Positions 12,322 to 24,273 are shown, counted from the stretch's first letter. The stretch is DNA of 64,000 nt from Alentia gelatinosa (GCA_950022655.1 OX465590.1:37585218-37649217); one strand, 5' to 3'. Program-made: numbers and translations. Notes: generated by a model from the sequence alone, not told the origin.

Positions 12322-12879
12322 AATACAGGTGTTGCCGTTCAGCGCCGCCTAACGGCCCACTGTCTAGTAACGCGGCCGCTCGGACAAACACCGCGATTCC
12401 AGCGGTATTCATATAGAGACATACAGTAATCACACCTAAAGTGTGAACTGTGGGTGTGATTGGAGGAGTGTTGTTTTTTGACAGATTAAATTGTTGGAAC
12501 AAACAAGGGTATTGTACCAACGAGTCTGGGCTGTCTCAACTTCGTAGTTGATAATTATCTTGGTATAAACATGGAAAAAGATAAGCATATAATAGCTAGG
12601 CCTGCCAATGTATTATTGTGTATTCAGTTTCGGTGTCCCTGTGTTATCTAAGCTATATCTAAAGCATCATTAAGGTGATATACATGTATGATACATCAAA
12701 TTGTAGCTGGAATACCATAGAATACAATGCAATCACTATTATCTCCCTGGAAGTAATGTACACAGGTATTATGAACGTATTACGCTCATACACTCAGTGG
12801 TCCCATACTAAAGTATACGTTTCTAGGTGAATGTTTGGCTTCAGCTGTGGCGTAACTAAGCAGATAAGGTGCGACACCG
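12322..12879 (+). repeat. Interspersed repeat, copy 1, interrupted by the gypsy fragment
   Basis: AATACAGGTGTTGCCGTTCA to GGTGCGACACCG aligns along its whole length with 26988-27541. The second copy continues from CACCG into CCCTACGGAAAAAGGCC. In this copy the same continuation resumes only at 14781 (CACCGGCCAGTGGAAAAACG), after the retrotransposon fragment. A diverged third piece lies at about 35030-35150. Confidence 0.85.
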
Positions 12880-14361
12880 AATCCAGCAGACTGGATGTCT
12901 CGCCATCCTGCACCAAGTCATAAAAGTTCTCAGGAAGAATACATTGCTGAATTATATGTTAATTTTGTTGCAGAATCCTGTGCCTTTGCCGCTTTGACTT
13001 TGTCTGATATTTGTAATGCTGTTACAAACGATGCTACATATGGCAAGGCCATTGAACTCACAAATTCTGGAAATTGGCATTTGTTAAGAAAATTGACTGA
13101 TCCTGAAATTGATTGTGTAACGCTGAAAGAGATCAGTGCAGTTCGCGAAGAACTAACATTACACCCATTAGGCATACTACTGAAAGGTAACAAAATTGTC
13201 TTACCCAAAAGCCTATATGAAAGAGCTATAGCTATTGCTCATGAAGGTCACCAAGGAATGACCAGAACAAAATCCTTTATAAGATCAAAGGTTTGGTTTC
13301 CAGGTATCAATAACCTGGTAGAAGAGCGAATAAGAAATTGCACTGCATGTCAACTTGTACAAAATGACCCTGTACGGTTAGAACCATTGTGCATGTCCGA
13401 TTTACCAGATGGTCCATGGGAAAATCTAAGTGCTGATTTCTGTGGTCCATTACCATCAGGTGACTATCTGTTTGTCATTACGGATGAATACTCCCGTTAT
13501 CCTATAGTAGAGATTGTCAAGTCTGTTTCTGCAAATACAGTTATTCCTGTTTTGGACAAAATTTTGTCAGATTGGGGGGGAGTCAAACAAATCAAGACTG
13601 ATAATGGTAGTCCATTTAACTCGCATGCATTTGCTGAGTTTGCGAAATATTCTGGTTTTCATCACCGTAAAATTACACCACGATGGCCCCGTGCAAATGC
13701 ACAAGCAGAAGCATTCAATAAGCCGCTCATGAAATCTATTCGTACTTCAAAAATTGAGGGTAAAAACTGGAAACAACAAATGTACAAATTCCTGAGACAA
13801 TACCGTGCAACCCCACATCCATCTACTGGGTTTACACCATATTTTCTACTCTTAAGGCGAGAACCTTTGACAAAATTACCCCAGTTAGATATCAAGTCAG
13901 ATGACCTCATTCATCTAAAAGCAAAACAAAATGACGAAGAAGCAAAAGCAAAAATGAAAAGGTATGCTGATTCTAGAAATCATGCAACTGAGTCAAAGAT
14001 TAATGTCGGTGATCAAGTCCTTGTCAGAACAGAAACGAAGCATAGTAAGTTAACACCTGCATATGTCTCACAACAATATAAGGTAACAAGAAAGAAGGGT
14101 AATATGCTAACTGCTACATCTGAAGACCATAAAATCACAAGAAACAGTTCTTGTTTCAAGCCAACAATGGTAAAACCTGAGGTGATTGATATTACTGAAG
14201 AAGATGTACTAGATGAAACAGCAATCAGTAACACTAGCACAGCACCTGATGTACCTGAGCCTAACACACCTAGTCCTAGTAAACCTGTATTACCTCAGCA
14301 CATACTTCCGCAACGTGCTAGGCGCAGACCAAAGTATTTAGAAGATTATGTATCTAAGTAG
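12880..14361 (+). CDS. Ty3/gypsy retrotransposon pol fragment: integrase
   Basis: The open frame starts abruptly in the NPADWMSRHP motif that follows RNase H in gypsy Pol proteins; the first ATG (12895) is the M of that motif. Counting from that Met (488 aa), a zinc-binding HHCC module follows (H116, H119, C149, C152). The rve integrase core comes next with D181, D236 and E272, a D-D-35-E spacing. A C-terminal chromatin-facing region ends near residue 488. No frameshift or stop breaks the integrase. LTR, gag, protease, reverse transcriptase and RNase H are absent upstream, so this is a 5'-truncated copy that cannot move alone. Whether the frame is expressed cannot be seen here. Confidence 0.95.
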   Translation, partial: NPADWMSRHPAPSHKSSQEEYIAELYVNFVAESCAFAALTLSDICNAVTNDATYGKAIELTNSGNWHLLRKLTDPEIDCVTLKEISAVREELTLHPLGILLKGNKIVLPKSLYERAIAIAHEGHQGMTRTKSFIRSKVWFPGINNLVEERIRNCTACQLVQNDPVRLEPLCMSDLPDGPWENLSADFCGPLPSGDYLFVITDEYSRYPIVEIVKSVSANTVIPVLDKILSDWGGVKQIKTDNGSPFNSHAFAEFAKYSGFHHRKITPRWPRANAQAEAFNKPLMKSIRTSKIEGKNWKQQMYKFLRQYRATPHPSTGFTPYFLLLRREPLTKLPQLDIKSDDLIHLKAKQNDEEAKAKMKRYADSRNHATESKINVGDQVLVRTETKHSKLTPAYVSQQYKVTRKKGNMLTATSEDHKITRNSSCFKPTMVKPEVIDITEEDVLDETAISNTSTAPDVPEPNTPSPSKPVLPQHILPQRARRRPKYLEDYVSK

Positions 14362-14480
14362 ATTACATTAATAGGTAACTGTATTTTATTAATGTTCATT
14401 TACCATTTCAGTTTTGTATAATCTTGCATGCATGTGACTCAGATATTGTTTGTGAACATAGGGTCTGATGTACTTTCTTT

Positions 14481-14496
14481 CCAAGAAGAGGAGGGA
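14481..14496 (+). other. Polypurine tract of the gypsy element
   Basis: A purine run including AAGAAGAGGAGGGA directly precedes the TGTAGT start of the LTR, the expected place for the plus-strand primer of reverse transcription. Confidence 0.75.
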
Positions 14497-14782
14497 TGTA
14501 GTATCCTTGTATACTATTGCATCTAATGTCTATTGTTTGGTCTCTATATGTGTGTTACTGTTAACATGACACACTTACTGTAAGCTGCTGCCATCTGTGA
14601 GCAACTCTAACAACTACTCATGTATGACCTCTATGTGGTATTTCTAGGAACAGGGGATTGTGACATACTTCTCGCTCTCTGTCCATAGCCTTGGTACCAT
14701 GAAGACATAGGAATAAATGCTGCCATAATAATCCACCATCATCCTGCCTTAGTTCCCATATTTCACATAATCATACACTACA
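14497..14782 (+). mobile_element. 3' LTR of the truncated gypsy element
   Basis: A 286-bp block starting TGTAGTATCC and ending ATACACTACA, giving the terminal inverted repeat TGTAGT/ACTACA with canonical TG...CA ends. AATAAA at 14712 is a plausible poly(A) signal inside it. The purine tract just upstream supports the 5' border. No second LTR is present in the window. Confidence 0.88.
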
Positions 14783-14962
14783 CCGGCCAGTGGAAAAACG
14801 CCTATTACAATACCTCACCATCATTTTTTTCTTTCAAAAACGGAATTAAATCAATAAATCTCCACGAGAATGTGAGGTTCATATCGAGCAAGATAGAATT
14901 TCAAAAGTAATAACTTCGCATTTACTAAGCCCAAAGAGCGACCAGTTGTGACTCCCAAGGGA

Positions 14963-15086
14963 CCGTCCATAAATGATATTATACAGCGGTGAGGGGGGGG
15001 GGGGGCAAGAATGATTTATTGTAGGACTAAGCATGATTGGGGGGGGGGGGGGAGCAAAATAGCATGACGTCATTTATGGACAGCCC
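14963..15086. mobile_element. Palindromic MITE with two G-runs
   Basis: Ends GACCGTCCATAAATGA and TCATTTATGGACAGCCC are inverted repeats. The interior carries two G-runs of about 12-13. Similar starts (CCATCCATAAAGT, TTATCCATAAAAT) occur at 28450, 49023 and 55717. Confidence 0.7.
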
Positions 15087-17274
15087 CCAAACAAAAATAC
15101 GTTTTCTCTTTGGATTAAAGTTATCTCGATAATGATATAAAGTCTCCACAGATAGCCTGTTGTCTCTCTGTTGAGATGAAACTACAACAGATGTTGAGGA
15201 AGAGGAGAGAAAAAGAAGGCCTTATCACATAGCGGGGGTAGGCCTATGAATCACTAGCTTTAATACTAATGTGCAGTGAAAAGAACTATTCCTAATTAAA
15301 TTAAATCGTTTAAAATGCTAATAAAAGACACATTTTCTTCGGTTCAATTGATTTATTGTAAACAATCTATGTTTCAGGTGACTTTCGATTGATAGCCCCC
15401 AGCAAGGACTTGTATAGAGGTCCAGGTTACAAGGTAGGGTCGCTAGAATGTAGAATGCATTGACTATAAAATGATTCAATCACGTTTATTGTTGCATTTT
15501 TAATAGTTTTAATTTGTAAGACATATATACTAATTGGGACTTGTATACAGATTTTTCGGTTCGTGATCCAATTTTCAAATCAATTGTTTTCTCTTTCCTA
15601 TTCCGTTAGACTCCGGAGCATTTTAAAGGCATATCCTACAATTCACAATGGCGCCATCTGGTAATTTTTAAATATTATTAATTATCAGTCCATCTGGTTC
15701 CTTGGGATTCATTCTAATTCTAAATGAGTAAATTTTACGTTTTGTCCAGTTTATCCAATGTTTATATGTATAACAGGCCAATTTATATTTGCTTGATTTA
15801 CATGGGAAATTTACTGAAGAATATGGTTGTCTTCAATTATTTCAGAAATAAGGATGGTGACCTATGGTTTTCAAAACTTAATTGTGTAGTGCTATACATC
15901 TACAATATTTTGTAAAAGTTTGAGGAAAATGACATGGTGTATAGTCCCAGTCTATATACATCCCTATTGTGACCAGTTATATTGGTTTCTATGCGAAGAG
16001 ATTGATTCATCCAAATTGCCCATGTTTATTAGTACCGAAAATGACTGCATTAGGACAGTCACCATCTTGTAGTAGCTCCCTCCCTGTCTTGATGTTGACC
16101 GTACGTCAGCCATGTAATGAATGGCATAACTACCCTCATTATCACTCACTCTAGTTCCCGGTCTGGCCATATGGGGGCAGGGCGCTCTGACATGACACTG
16201 ACACCTGAGTTGTTAATGACATGAGCGGCCCTCCTTGGCATGTGCGACAGACCAGAACGAGACTGGTCATGTGACTCCCACAGCCAATCCCAGCACAGAG
16301 TTTACAAGCTTACTATGAACTCAGATGCCACCTGCAGTGTGTATATAAGGGGATGTTTTATGTTGGATTAAACAGTTAAGTTCTTGACTCATAGTAGTAC
16401 ATAGTACCTCTGTGTTTGAGTTCTTACTCCCTTCATCTTAAGGTTCTGAACTAGACTATTTATAACCTCAGAGCTTTACAATGGGTTTTAATCATTTGGA
16501 AAAACAACTTTTTAGATTTTCTATATATTTAAGTTAGATATGTCAACTAGAATATGAGATCATCATATTCAAATTTCAGGAAAATGACAAGCCAAATTGT
16601 CCGATATGCCTATATAGGAACAGAGATTCACTAACAAGTTAGGTTCTACACACAAGTAAAGAAAAATCACAGACACAGGAAAATTATGGATATCCAAGTA
16701 TTCGTAAGTATTCCATAAAACTGCATTATTGTCATAACAAACAAATACGAATTACAAAGGGTTATTTAAGTTAATCATTGAAGTGAGTTACATGTGCAAT
16801 ATATATACGATCTAATTATCAAGGTTTGTGCAAAATATAATTTGACAAACATAATTTATATAAGCGTGATTGGTCCAAGGCAAATTACCACTTAGTGTCG
16901 ATGTTTTATTCATGTAATTTGTCCTATAATAATTTGAGTGGTTGTTAAAAGAGTAAAATTTAGTGTTCCAAAGAACAATACTTTCAACCAAATATATTGC
17001 AAGCCCATACAATTCTATTCTAAAACCTTGTCTTAAAATAAACAGACGGTATGCATATAAATACAAAACAAAAAACATGGCAAAAATGCACCAACAGGCA
17101 GACGGCAGTTCTGTTATTAATAAAAATCATTCCCATTAAAATATTTGTTCTACAAAATTTTCACCCACATTAAGATTTTTTTTAAAAGCATGTTGATGCG
17201 TCATATCACTTTGAGATACATGTGTACATAGTTTAATTTGTGCATACAAAACATTGATACAAAGGCGTATCATT
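15087..17274. other. Intergenic, nothing recognised
   Basis: AT-rich sequence between the gypsy element and the ASB-like stop codon. Open frames here are short and without family resemblance. The 3' UTR of the ASB-like gene should lie in the right part, but I could not fix its end. Confidence 0.5.
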
Positions 17275-20200
17275 CTATAGATCATAACACATAACAAACT
17301 CCTTAATCGGACGAGGTAACGGTAAAGCATTCACTGTCTCTTTCTGGTGTACACCAAACCTAATGCGCAAAGCCTTTCTAATCTGCCATTTGAGATTCTG
17401 TGGCTCTTTAACAAACTGAAGCAAATCTTCAACGGCTTCTATAGATTCTGCGAGCTCAGGGATCCTCTGTCCCGTTTCTGCCAAAGTCATTGCTTCCGTG
17501 GCCCTCATTTCTGTCAGAATACCGTTCATAGCGTCCACATTTTGTGTGGTTATTTCACACCCTGCTTTCATCAATGCCGCGGCCTCTCGGACCCGCCACT
17601 CGTCAAGTGCTATAGTGAGGATGCTGATTGGTTCCCCAACCACACGACCGCGGTAGTAGCGACACACCTTCTCATCCACGTTAGCCCCGTGTTGGATGAG
17701 CCAATGTACCGCAGTCAAATTGTCGTCTGCTATCACTGCCGCCAGTAACGGCGTCAAGTGGCTGAACGCATGGAAGAACGCGCCCTTGGTGAGCAAGTTC
17801 ACGTCTGCTCCGAATGACGTCAGCAACTCGAGACTGCGCAGTTCGCCGCGGGAGCCCTCAGCGGAAAGATGGAGTGGCGGCAGCGAATCAGGATGCGGTG
17901 TGTTCGGATCTGCGCCATTCTGAAGTAGAATCTCCATGATGTGAAGCGCCATGCTTCGTACGTCTTCGGTCTTCCCCTGCAGTTCTTCGGGCGATAATTG
18001 GTGCGTGTTGCCCACTTTGACAAGCGGGTTGATGAAAATGTTCACAGCGTCGTGCAGAGACATCTCATTCGCGTTCTGCGCTGTGATCTCTGCCCCATGG
18101 TCGAGCAGGAGCTTGAGAATTGGGAAGCTGAAGAATTTGATGGCCATGCTTACTGGCGAGCTGCGACTGAATGGATCTTTGGCTTTAGCGTCGGCTCCGT
18201 TCTTCAGTAGTACATTTAGTAGAGGCACACTCGCGTAACAGCACGCATGCATGAGCGGGGTGAAGGATGCATCACGATCACGATTATTTTGGGAATGCTG
18301 TAAAAATAGAGAAAATGTAAAGAGATTTAGATTTGTAAACTACAGCCAGTCATACTTAATGTTACGCTAAATGTTGTCATTAGATACATTAAAAATTTTT
18401 ATTTTTTTTTGTTATTAGATCCTACCAATGGCTTTAAGGCTTGACTATATGGGGTACAGTTGATGTATGAAACAATTAATAGATACAAGGATGGCCATAT
18501 TTGACGTAGTTTGCAGATATAAGTGTAGTTCTTTCATGTAAGGTCTTGCAATCTAAGAAATGGGAGGTGATGGAATAAACAATATCAGTATGATTTTGAT
18601 TTGCATGGTGGTATTCTCTGCGTAGTTGAAACATAGTAATATCTGAGCGTATGCGAGGACATTAAATAGTGCCAACTATGCGGAGAATACGACCACGCAA
18701 ATCAAAATCATGGTATTGTATTTGATATTCAGCGTTCCCAATGTAAACTATCAAAGGAAAGTCCAAAACAAAGGCAACGCCGAAACGTTGTACCCTGCTG
18801 CATCAATAAAGCCAATCACCAATCCAATTTTGGGTAGTTGTTGAGTTGAACTTGACTACTTTATTTTGGAATATCAAAGGAAAGAAAAACGGCTACCGAT
18901 TTTCTCACGCACTGATTTGCTTAATAGGTTTAGTTTTATTTAATTTTCTCGTTTCTCGGAAATGTGTAGTCACCTGTCCAAAATCGGAAATAACTTTAGC
19001 ACTGAGACTTCATATTAAGGGCTGATTCCCCCAACAGGATGGATTTGTAGTGTCTTGTAGTGATTTACTGTGTCGCGATGTGTCGTACCTCCGTTGTCTC
19101 AAAATGTAGCGTGCAGTGTCGTGTATCTATTTTGGTGCTCCACCACCACGACACCTCAAGACACATCGCGACAAATAGGCACGCAATCATTCAATCCTAG
19201 CCCGATCTAGCAAGACAACCAAATCGGGCTGAATCTTGCTATATTGTGTGTGTTGGTGGAATCACCACTTTAGGTGATTAACCCTTTAAGGGCGAATGAT
19301 GCCTCAAGGCATCATCCGGCCCAGGGCGAATGTTGCCTTGAGGCATCATTTCTCAAAAATATACAAATTAGTTTTTAACAAGGAAATAATGGAGCAATAT
19401 TAATCAAATTTTCACAGAATGTAGGTCTAACATCATAAATAGTATTTGTATTCAGAAACAATTAAATATTTAAGATTATATATTGTATCACGTGATTAAA
19501 CACTCAAATTATGGGTTTTAACGACTAAGTGCTCGTCCCCTAGCGGTATAAAGTGCCACCAGCACCCGTCCTTTAGGGGGTACCTCGGCCGCAGGCAGCC
19601 GTCCTTAAAGGGTCAACAATATCAGTAATACCCACCCGAAAGTCGTAGGCGTTGACATTCGCACCTGCTTTGAGGAGGACCTCGACACCCTCCACCCAGC
19701 GACACGTGGCAGCCAGATGGATAAGCTGGACCCGGTCCTCCTCGTGTACGGCCAGCATCATCCTCGGCTTGGTGTGAGAGTACATTCTGTGAGTGCCCAT
19801 ACTCTTCACCCAATCCGGCTGAGTGTTATACCTGCCAACCAAACGGGAAGAATGTGAAGACAAAGCAGCCAGATACGAGTTGTATCATATTGTAACAAAT
19901 TATATTACTACAGATTTTTACTGTTGAAAAATATCGAGATACACTAAAAGGATATATTCAAATGAGTCAGAGTCAGTCGCGTGTACAGCAACCAGAGTGG
20001 ACATCCGTCTTTGCAGTGTCTAAGAGTTAGACAGGACCTCACATCACATTTCAGCAACCAGAAATGTGTAGTTCACTTTTTTTTCAAAAATAGTCTTTAT
20101 TGCTATCGGCTTTTACAACCGTTCCTGGTTGAGTCACAATAGTGGGGTTGGGTTATTACTTACATTTATGATAAATCCTGCTTTATGTAACAAGGTATAA

Positions 20201-20766
20201 CCATACGACATAGATTAAGAGGTAGACATCGAAAAACATGTGTGACCATATAAATTCAATTCCAAACATCATGGTTTTATTCAATATCCATGAGGCAAAA
20301 TCTAAAGTTTTCATAAATGCATTGGTACCCCATGCCAAACGTGAAGTGCTTTTCAGTTAAGCATTAACATAGCACCACGTTTTATATTTTGTCAATAGAT
20401 TACGTCTGCTGCATATTGATTTATGTAAGGATAAATGGATGGTATGGATAAAGTTGTTAATTACCATTCGTTTACATCTAGACCGAAATTGATGGCATCC
20501 TTGAGTTCGTTTATTTTCTTTTCTTGAAACACTTCAGCAAGTTTGGAAAGTCGTGTCTGTGTTGACTCTTCATCCTTCCCTGTGGGTAGAAAGAAAAGAA
20601 TATTGTAGCAATCGCCGGGTCTATCCCTCTCACCACCGCTTGTAGCAATGAGCAAGTCGTACCATGATAAAGCAGGGGTTCGTTTTTTTAGTCCCTCTTT
20701 TGTAATTGGCTGTTCTAATTTTAGCACCAACTCAAGCCTGAGATCACCACGATTCTGGCGAATCAT
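17275..20766 (-). CDS. Ankyrin repeat and SOCS box protein, ASB-like
   Basis: Three exons, 20766-20465, 19831-19636 and 18297-17275, give 506 aa; phases 2 and 0 join without a stop. Residues 1-100 are not recognised. Ankyrin repeats follow: HLAATCRWVEGVEVLLKAGA (about 136-163), TPLMHACC...LLKNGAD (177-205), a divergent pair to about 240, then 283-376 with two or three more. The last 40 residues form a SOCS box: LKWQIRKALR is the elongin-BC part and ALPLPRPIKEFV the LPLP cullin part. ASB proteins recruit substrates to elongin-cullin-5 ubiquitin ligases. The BC box has Ile where most members have Cys. The start ATG at 20766 is the first in frame, but an upstream exon is possible. Which ASB subtype this is I cannot say. 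Confidence 0.85.
18572..18730. mobile_element. Foldback element A (shared-apex hairpin)
   Basis: Left arm ATGATTTTGATTTGCATGG...GTATTCTCTGCGTAGTTG pairs with right arm CCAACTATGCGGAGAATACG...CAAATCAAAATCATGG. The apex contains CATAGTAATATCTGAGCG. Stem relatives lie at 34399-34528 and 59708-59833. Located in intron 2 of the ASB-like gene. Confidence 0.85.
19018..19270 (+). mobile_element. TIR element H-like (GGGCTGATTCC ends)
   Basis: Ends GGGCTGATTCCCCCAACA and TTGGTGGAATCACCACTT are inverted repeats. Flanks TAA/TAG resemble the 3-bp TWA target duplication of PIF/Harbinger transposons. A CGACACCTCAAGACACATCG block inside is shared with copies at 38653 and 52306. Non-coding. Confidence 0.75.
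19278..19616. mobile_element. MITE with TTAACCCTTTAAGG ends, copy 1
   Basis: Ends TTAACCCTTTAAGGG and CCTTAAAGGGTCAA are inverted repeats. The left part carries short inverted motifs GATGCC-TCAA-GGCATC. Full-length homologue at 58567-58906, diverged copies at 45522-45877 and about 2139-2615. Its right end is only 20 bp from the donor of exon 2 of the ASB-like gene. Confidence 0.85.
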
Positions 20767-22097
20767 TATAACTTATAAGTTGATTTATTTGGTACATGCC
20801 CAGTAAAAGTAACTCTAGGACCTATGCTTGAAGAGTAACACACTGGTCACTGGCAAATCACTCAGGACAGCTAAGTACCAGTGGAGGCAGGAATCCCTGA
20901 CTCAAAATGGCACCCCCTAACAGTCTTAGTTTGAGCCTGTGTGCCCTGGCCCTGGCGATAACAGACTGTACTAGAGTCTAAATCGTTAATAGCGATTATC
21001 AAAGATATCTTGAGTTTTCAAGATTTTTAACAAGCCTCCATGGTTTGATAAGTATTGCCAAATGTATGATAGTTACAAAAAGGTTGCTATTAACGATTAT
21101 CGCGTCTAAAAAATCGGTCCAAGGTATTCCGGTTGCCGACCCCATGAGGTAGGGTCTACTTCTTGTAAATGGTGGCAGCATTTGACTGAACTGCGAATAA
21201 CCTCAGATTATGTATATTTAAATATAAACAAATCAAAATATGATGTAACATGTTTAATTGGTGGCATTTAATTACATAAAGGATGCTTTGATACAACACA
21301 AGACATTTCATCAAGGTTTACATGTATAGTACAATACAAATAACCTACCTAGTGGCCAAGTATGTAAAGGCTGTGTTTTCCTCGCCTCCATCCTTCTGTT
21401 CTGCTTTTCACGTTTCGTCACAAAACTGATCGGCTCCTCTGCAGGGCCCCAGAAATGTATTCAAATGAAACGTCGGGAAGGTCGCAACCTGCAGAAGAGA
21501 GAAGTTGCCTCCAGGATAGTAAGTTTGCTCTCCTTAAAAATAATTAAAAAAAAAAATGTTTGGAGGTGACTGCGGATTAGTAAAATCGTCAGGATGGGAG
21601 AGACTGCGATCTTGTGAATTGCGGCACCCCTCCACCTACTATACCCATATCCATGAGGGTGGTTGTGGCCCCTAAGATTTGAGGTCAACTCTCGACCAGA
21701 GGAGGTGTGAAGTGCAGCGCCCCCTATAGTGACCTGACTCATATATGCGATCGCGGCAGGGTTCAAGGCGCCACTTTCAAACCTGCCAGCATTGGGGAAG
21801 GAGCTCTTGACAATGGACTGTGTGTGGCTAGTAAGCCTTAGCCTATGAGAAATAAGGCTGAATTCCACAACACCAAATAGCCATAAAACATGGAGCTCTA
21901 TTGTGGTTTGGAGTACATTAGATGTCACTCTATCAATATCTGAAAAGATTTTTGATAGAGTTCTAACAGTTTGTATGTAGTAGCTGTTACTAGTTAGCCT
22001 AGGAATCAGCATAAGCTGTCATTTGAGTCCATGCCAAAACGATAGGGGGTGCTACACTTCACACCTCCTCTGACTCTTGACCGTAGAACTGTGTGAA
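20767..22097. other. Intergenic with two inverted-repeat structures
   Basis: 5' of the ASB-like start. 20958-21125 is a copy of the TAATCGTTAATAGCGA element. 21693-22079 is bounded by inverted arms (GACCAGAGGAGGTGTGAAGT and CTTCACACCTCCTCTGACTC) about 320 bp apart. No gene seen. Confidence 0.55.
20958..21125. mobile_element. Inverted-repeat element (AATCGTTAATAGCGA), copy 1
   Basis: Ends GTCTAAATCGTTAATAGCGA and GCTATTAACGATTATCGCGT are inverted repeats. Two and a half further copies sit head to tail at 55098-55505 in TTI1 intron 21. Non-coding. Confidence 0.75.
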
Positions 22098-24273
22098 GGC
22101 GCTATAAATATCATGTAAGGAGGTCAGGGTGAAGGTCGGGGTTTGCTGCGAATGCAGTCATTGGTTACTCGGTCTACTCTATTCCTTATATGGACTTAGT
22201 GTAATGGGACAACTCCATGCTGCCATGCTCAGATCAGGAAGGTGCGGCCTGCATTAAGCCAATTTTTTTTATAGTTTTTTTTTAATAGTTTTTAGTGTCC
22301 TCTCTCCACAGGAGAAGCTCTTCTGGGCAATAAGTCGAGTCCAACTAAAAACCATAGAACCATACAACAAAATTAACATGTGACAGGGTTAGTAGAGAGG
22401 TGATTAGCGCGTGGTGATTGGATGGGGCCAATGATATATGAGAGATGAAGAAAAGGGTCACATATAATCTTTCATATCAGGTTTAATTATATCATATTTC
22501 TGAAATGTTCCAGTTGTTGCAGTCTCTGTATTAACTTAGAGTTCCCCTAAAGTCCCCTTTACCCTCCAGCATGGAACAAAGATGGCAGACGAAATGCTGA
22601 CAAATTACACCTCTCCGTAGCTTAGACACCTATGCTGAAGCCTACTTTCACTTGTCTTTTGTAATGACGCTCCAATGCGCAGCTATTTAAGAACTGCACA
22701 TAGAAATATTGCAATTTGGGTTACGATCTGCAGCTGCGGCGCATTTACTGCCATCACGCTAAACCCGAGAGGGTGTCAGGAGAAGGCAATTAGCGCACAA
22801 CAAACGTTTCAAAATTCAAAATTTCATATCCATGCTACCGGCGGACCCAAGTATCTCATCTAGGCCCATGACTCTCTAAGCTCCTGACATGTCTACCCCA
22901 CTGGCCAGGGCCACTGGCATTAGTAGTAGATTTTGTTTTTTTTATTCAGGTAAAGACCGACAATTCACCCTAGTTGGGCGTTTTTAAATGTAGTCGAGGT
23001 TAGTTTTGCAATTGTTTCAATGCTCTTCAGCTGTTATTACCACATGATGACATGTGAAAAAAAGTTGCTGGAGAGTTTAATTCCTATTTGTTTTGATTTA
23101 ATGATATATTGAAAAATATTTACATAGCAACTAATTTCACGTTTACGGAAGGTTAATAGTGTAAACCCACACTACAGATAACGTAGCCATTAAATATGTT
23201 TTGTACTTTATAACATAACCAACATTCACATGTAGTTATATTTTGCCTGGTGTTAGGTAAAATATCCATGCCCTCATTGACAGGGCTGGTTGCACTGGTG
23301 TACAGAAGAAGGTCTCTTAAATCATTTGCAAATAGTTGCCAAGCAACAATAATGAATGAAAACAGGCAGAGGCTATCGTTGCTCCCCCCCCCCCCCCCCC
23401 AAAGAAAAAGAGAGCAGCAAATCAACACATTCCCACCATGTTGTCATCAAAAAGATAGTATGAATTGATTTAAAATTAACCTTAAATGCATTGATAGAAC
23501 ATTTGAACTTTTGATTTTTTTTCAATATATTTTTAAAACTCAGACTGTTTCATACAGTATGGAGAATACGTGGTAAATGGCAGTAAAATCAAATTCATCG
23601 AATACAAGCAAAAGAAGAAGATGCAAATACAGCATTACATAAATAAAGCTGTTGACCAAAAAAACAAACGAAAACAAACACACACACAAGAAGAGACTGA
23701 CCTCAACTATATACGGAATTTCAAAGGTTGGCTGATGATTAATTATATGCTTTCTCTGAGTCAATGTGAGCAGAGAACTAGTCCTCTGACCACTTCATTG
23801 ATGTTAGTTAGATGTAGCCCGCTTCTTTTTCGTATATACAAGCTAGAGGTTGATAAAAAAAACAATCTATAATATGCCCCTCACCTTGATCTTGTTTCCG
23901 ATTGTCACAATGTGCCACACGGCTGGCTTGAACTCCCAACCCATGTGTAAAGCTATATGGGCATATCTTTGGGGGAATAGTCCGTCTGTCACCTTTTATA
24001 CCTTGCACTGCGAACCTTCTTTGACCCTGCCTACCACCACAAGAGGTAGTAAAGCAATACCATAAATGGTAATGTGTCGTAGTGCAAAGGGTAGACGGGC
24101 CTCAGTCCCTGTGTCCTACACACCTCCCCTGCCTACCCAGTTATCCCGATGCCTTCACTGCCATATAAGGAATATAGTAGGTGTGCTTTGAACCAGTAGC
24201 CAATGACTGCATTCTCAGCAAACCCCGACATTCACCATGACCTCCTTACATAGTATTATTAGCGCCTTGGGAC
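22098..24273. mobile_element. 2.2-kb interval bounded by 110-bp inverted repeats
   Basis: Left arm at 22098-22205 (TGTAAGGAGGTCAGGGTGAA, GGGGTTTGCTGCGAATGCAG, ATTCCTTATATGG) is matched in reverse by 24160-24271 (CCATATAAGGAAT, CTGCATTCTCAGCAAACCCC, ACCTCCTTACATAG). Nothing between resembles a transposase. It could be one non-autonomous element or two unrelated inverted copies of a smaller repeat. Confidence 0.55.
23386..23401. repeat. C-run
   Basis: About 17 consecutive C. A similar C-run lies at 49439-49455 in TTI1 intron 16. Confidence 0.9.

Noticed and set aside
12322..12879. This repeat as the 5' LTR of the gypsy element
   Set aside because: It shares no sequence with the 3' LTR, has no TG...CA ends, and exists alone at 26988 without any retroelement.
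17347..17748. Plus-strand frame of 133 codons
   Set aside because: It is antisense to the ankyrin/SOCS coding exon.
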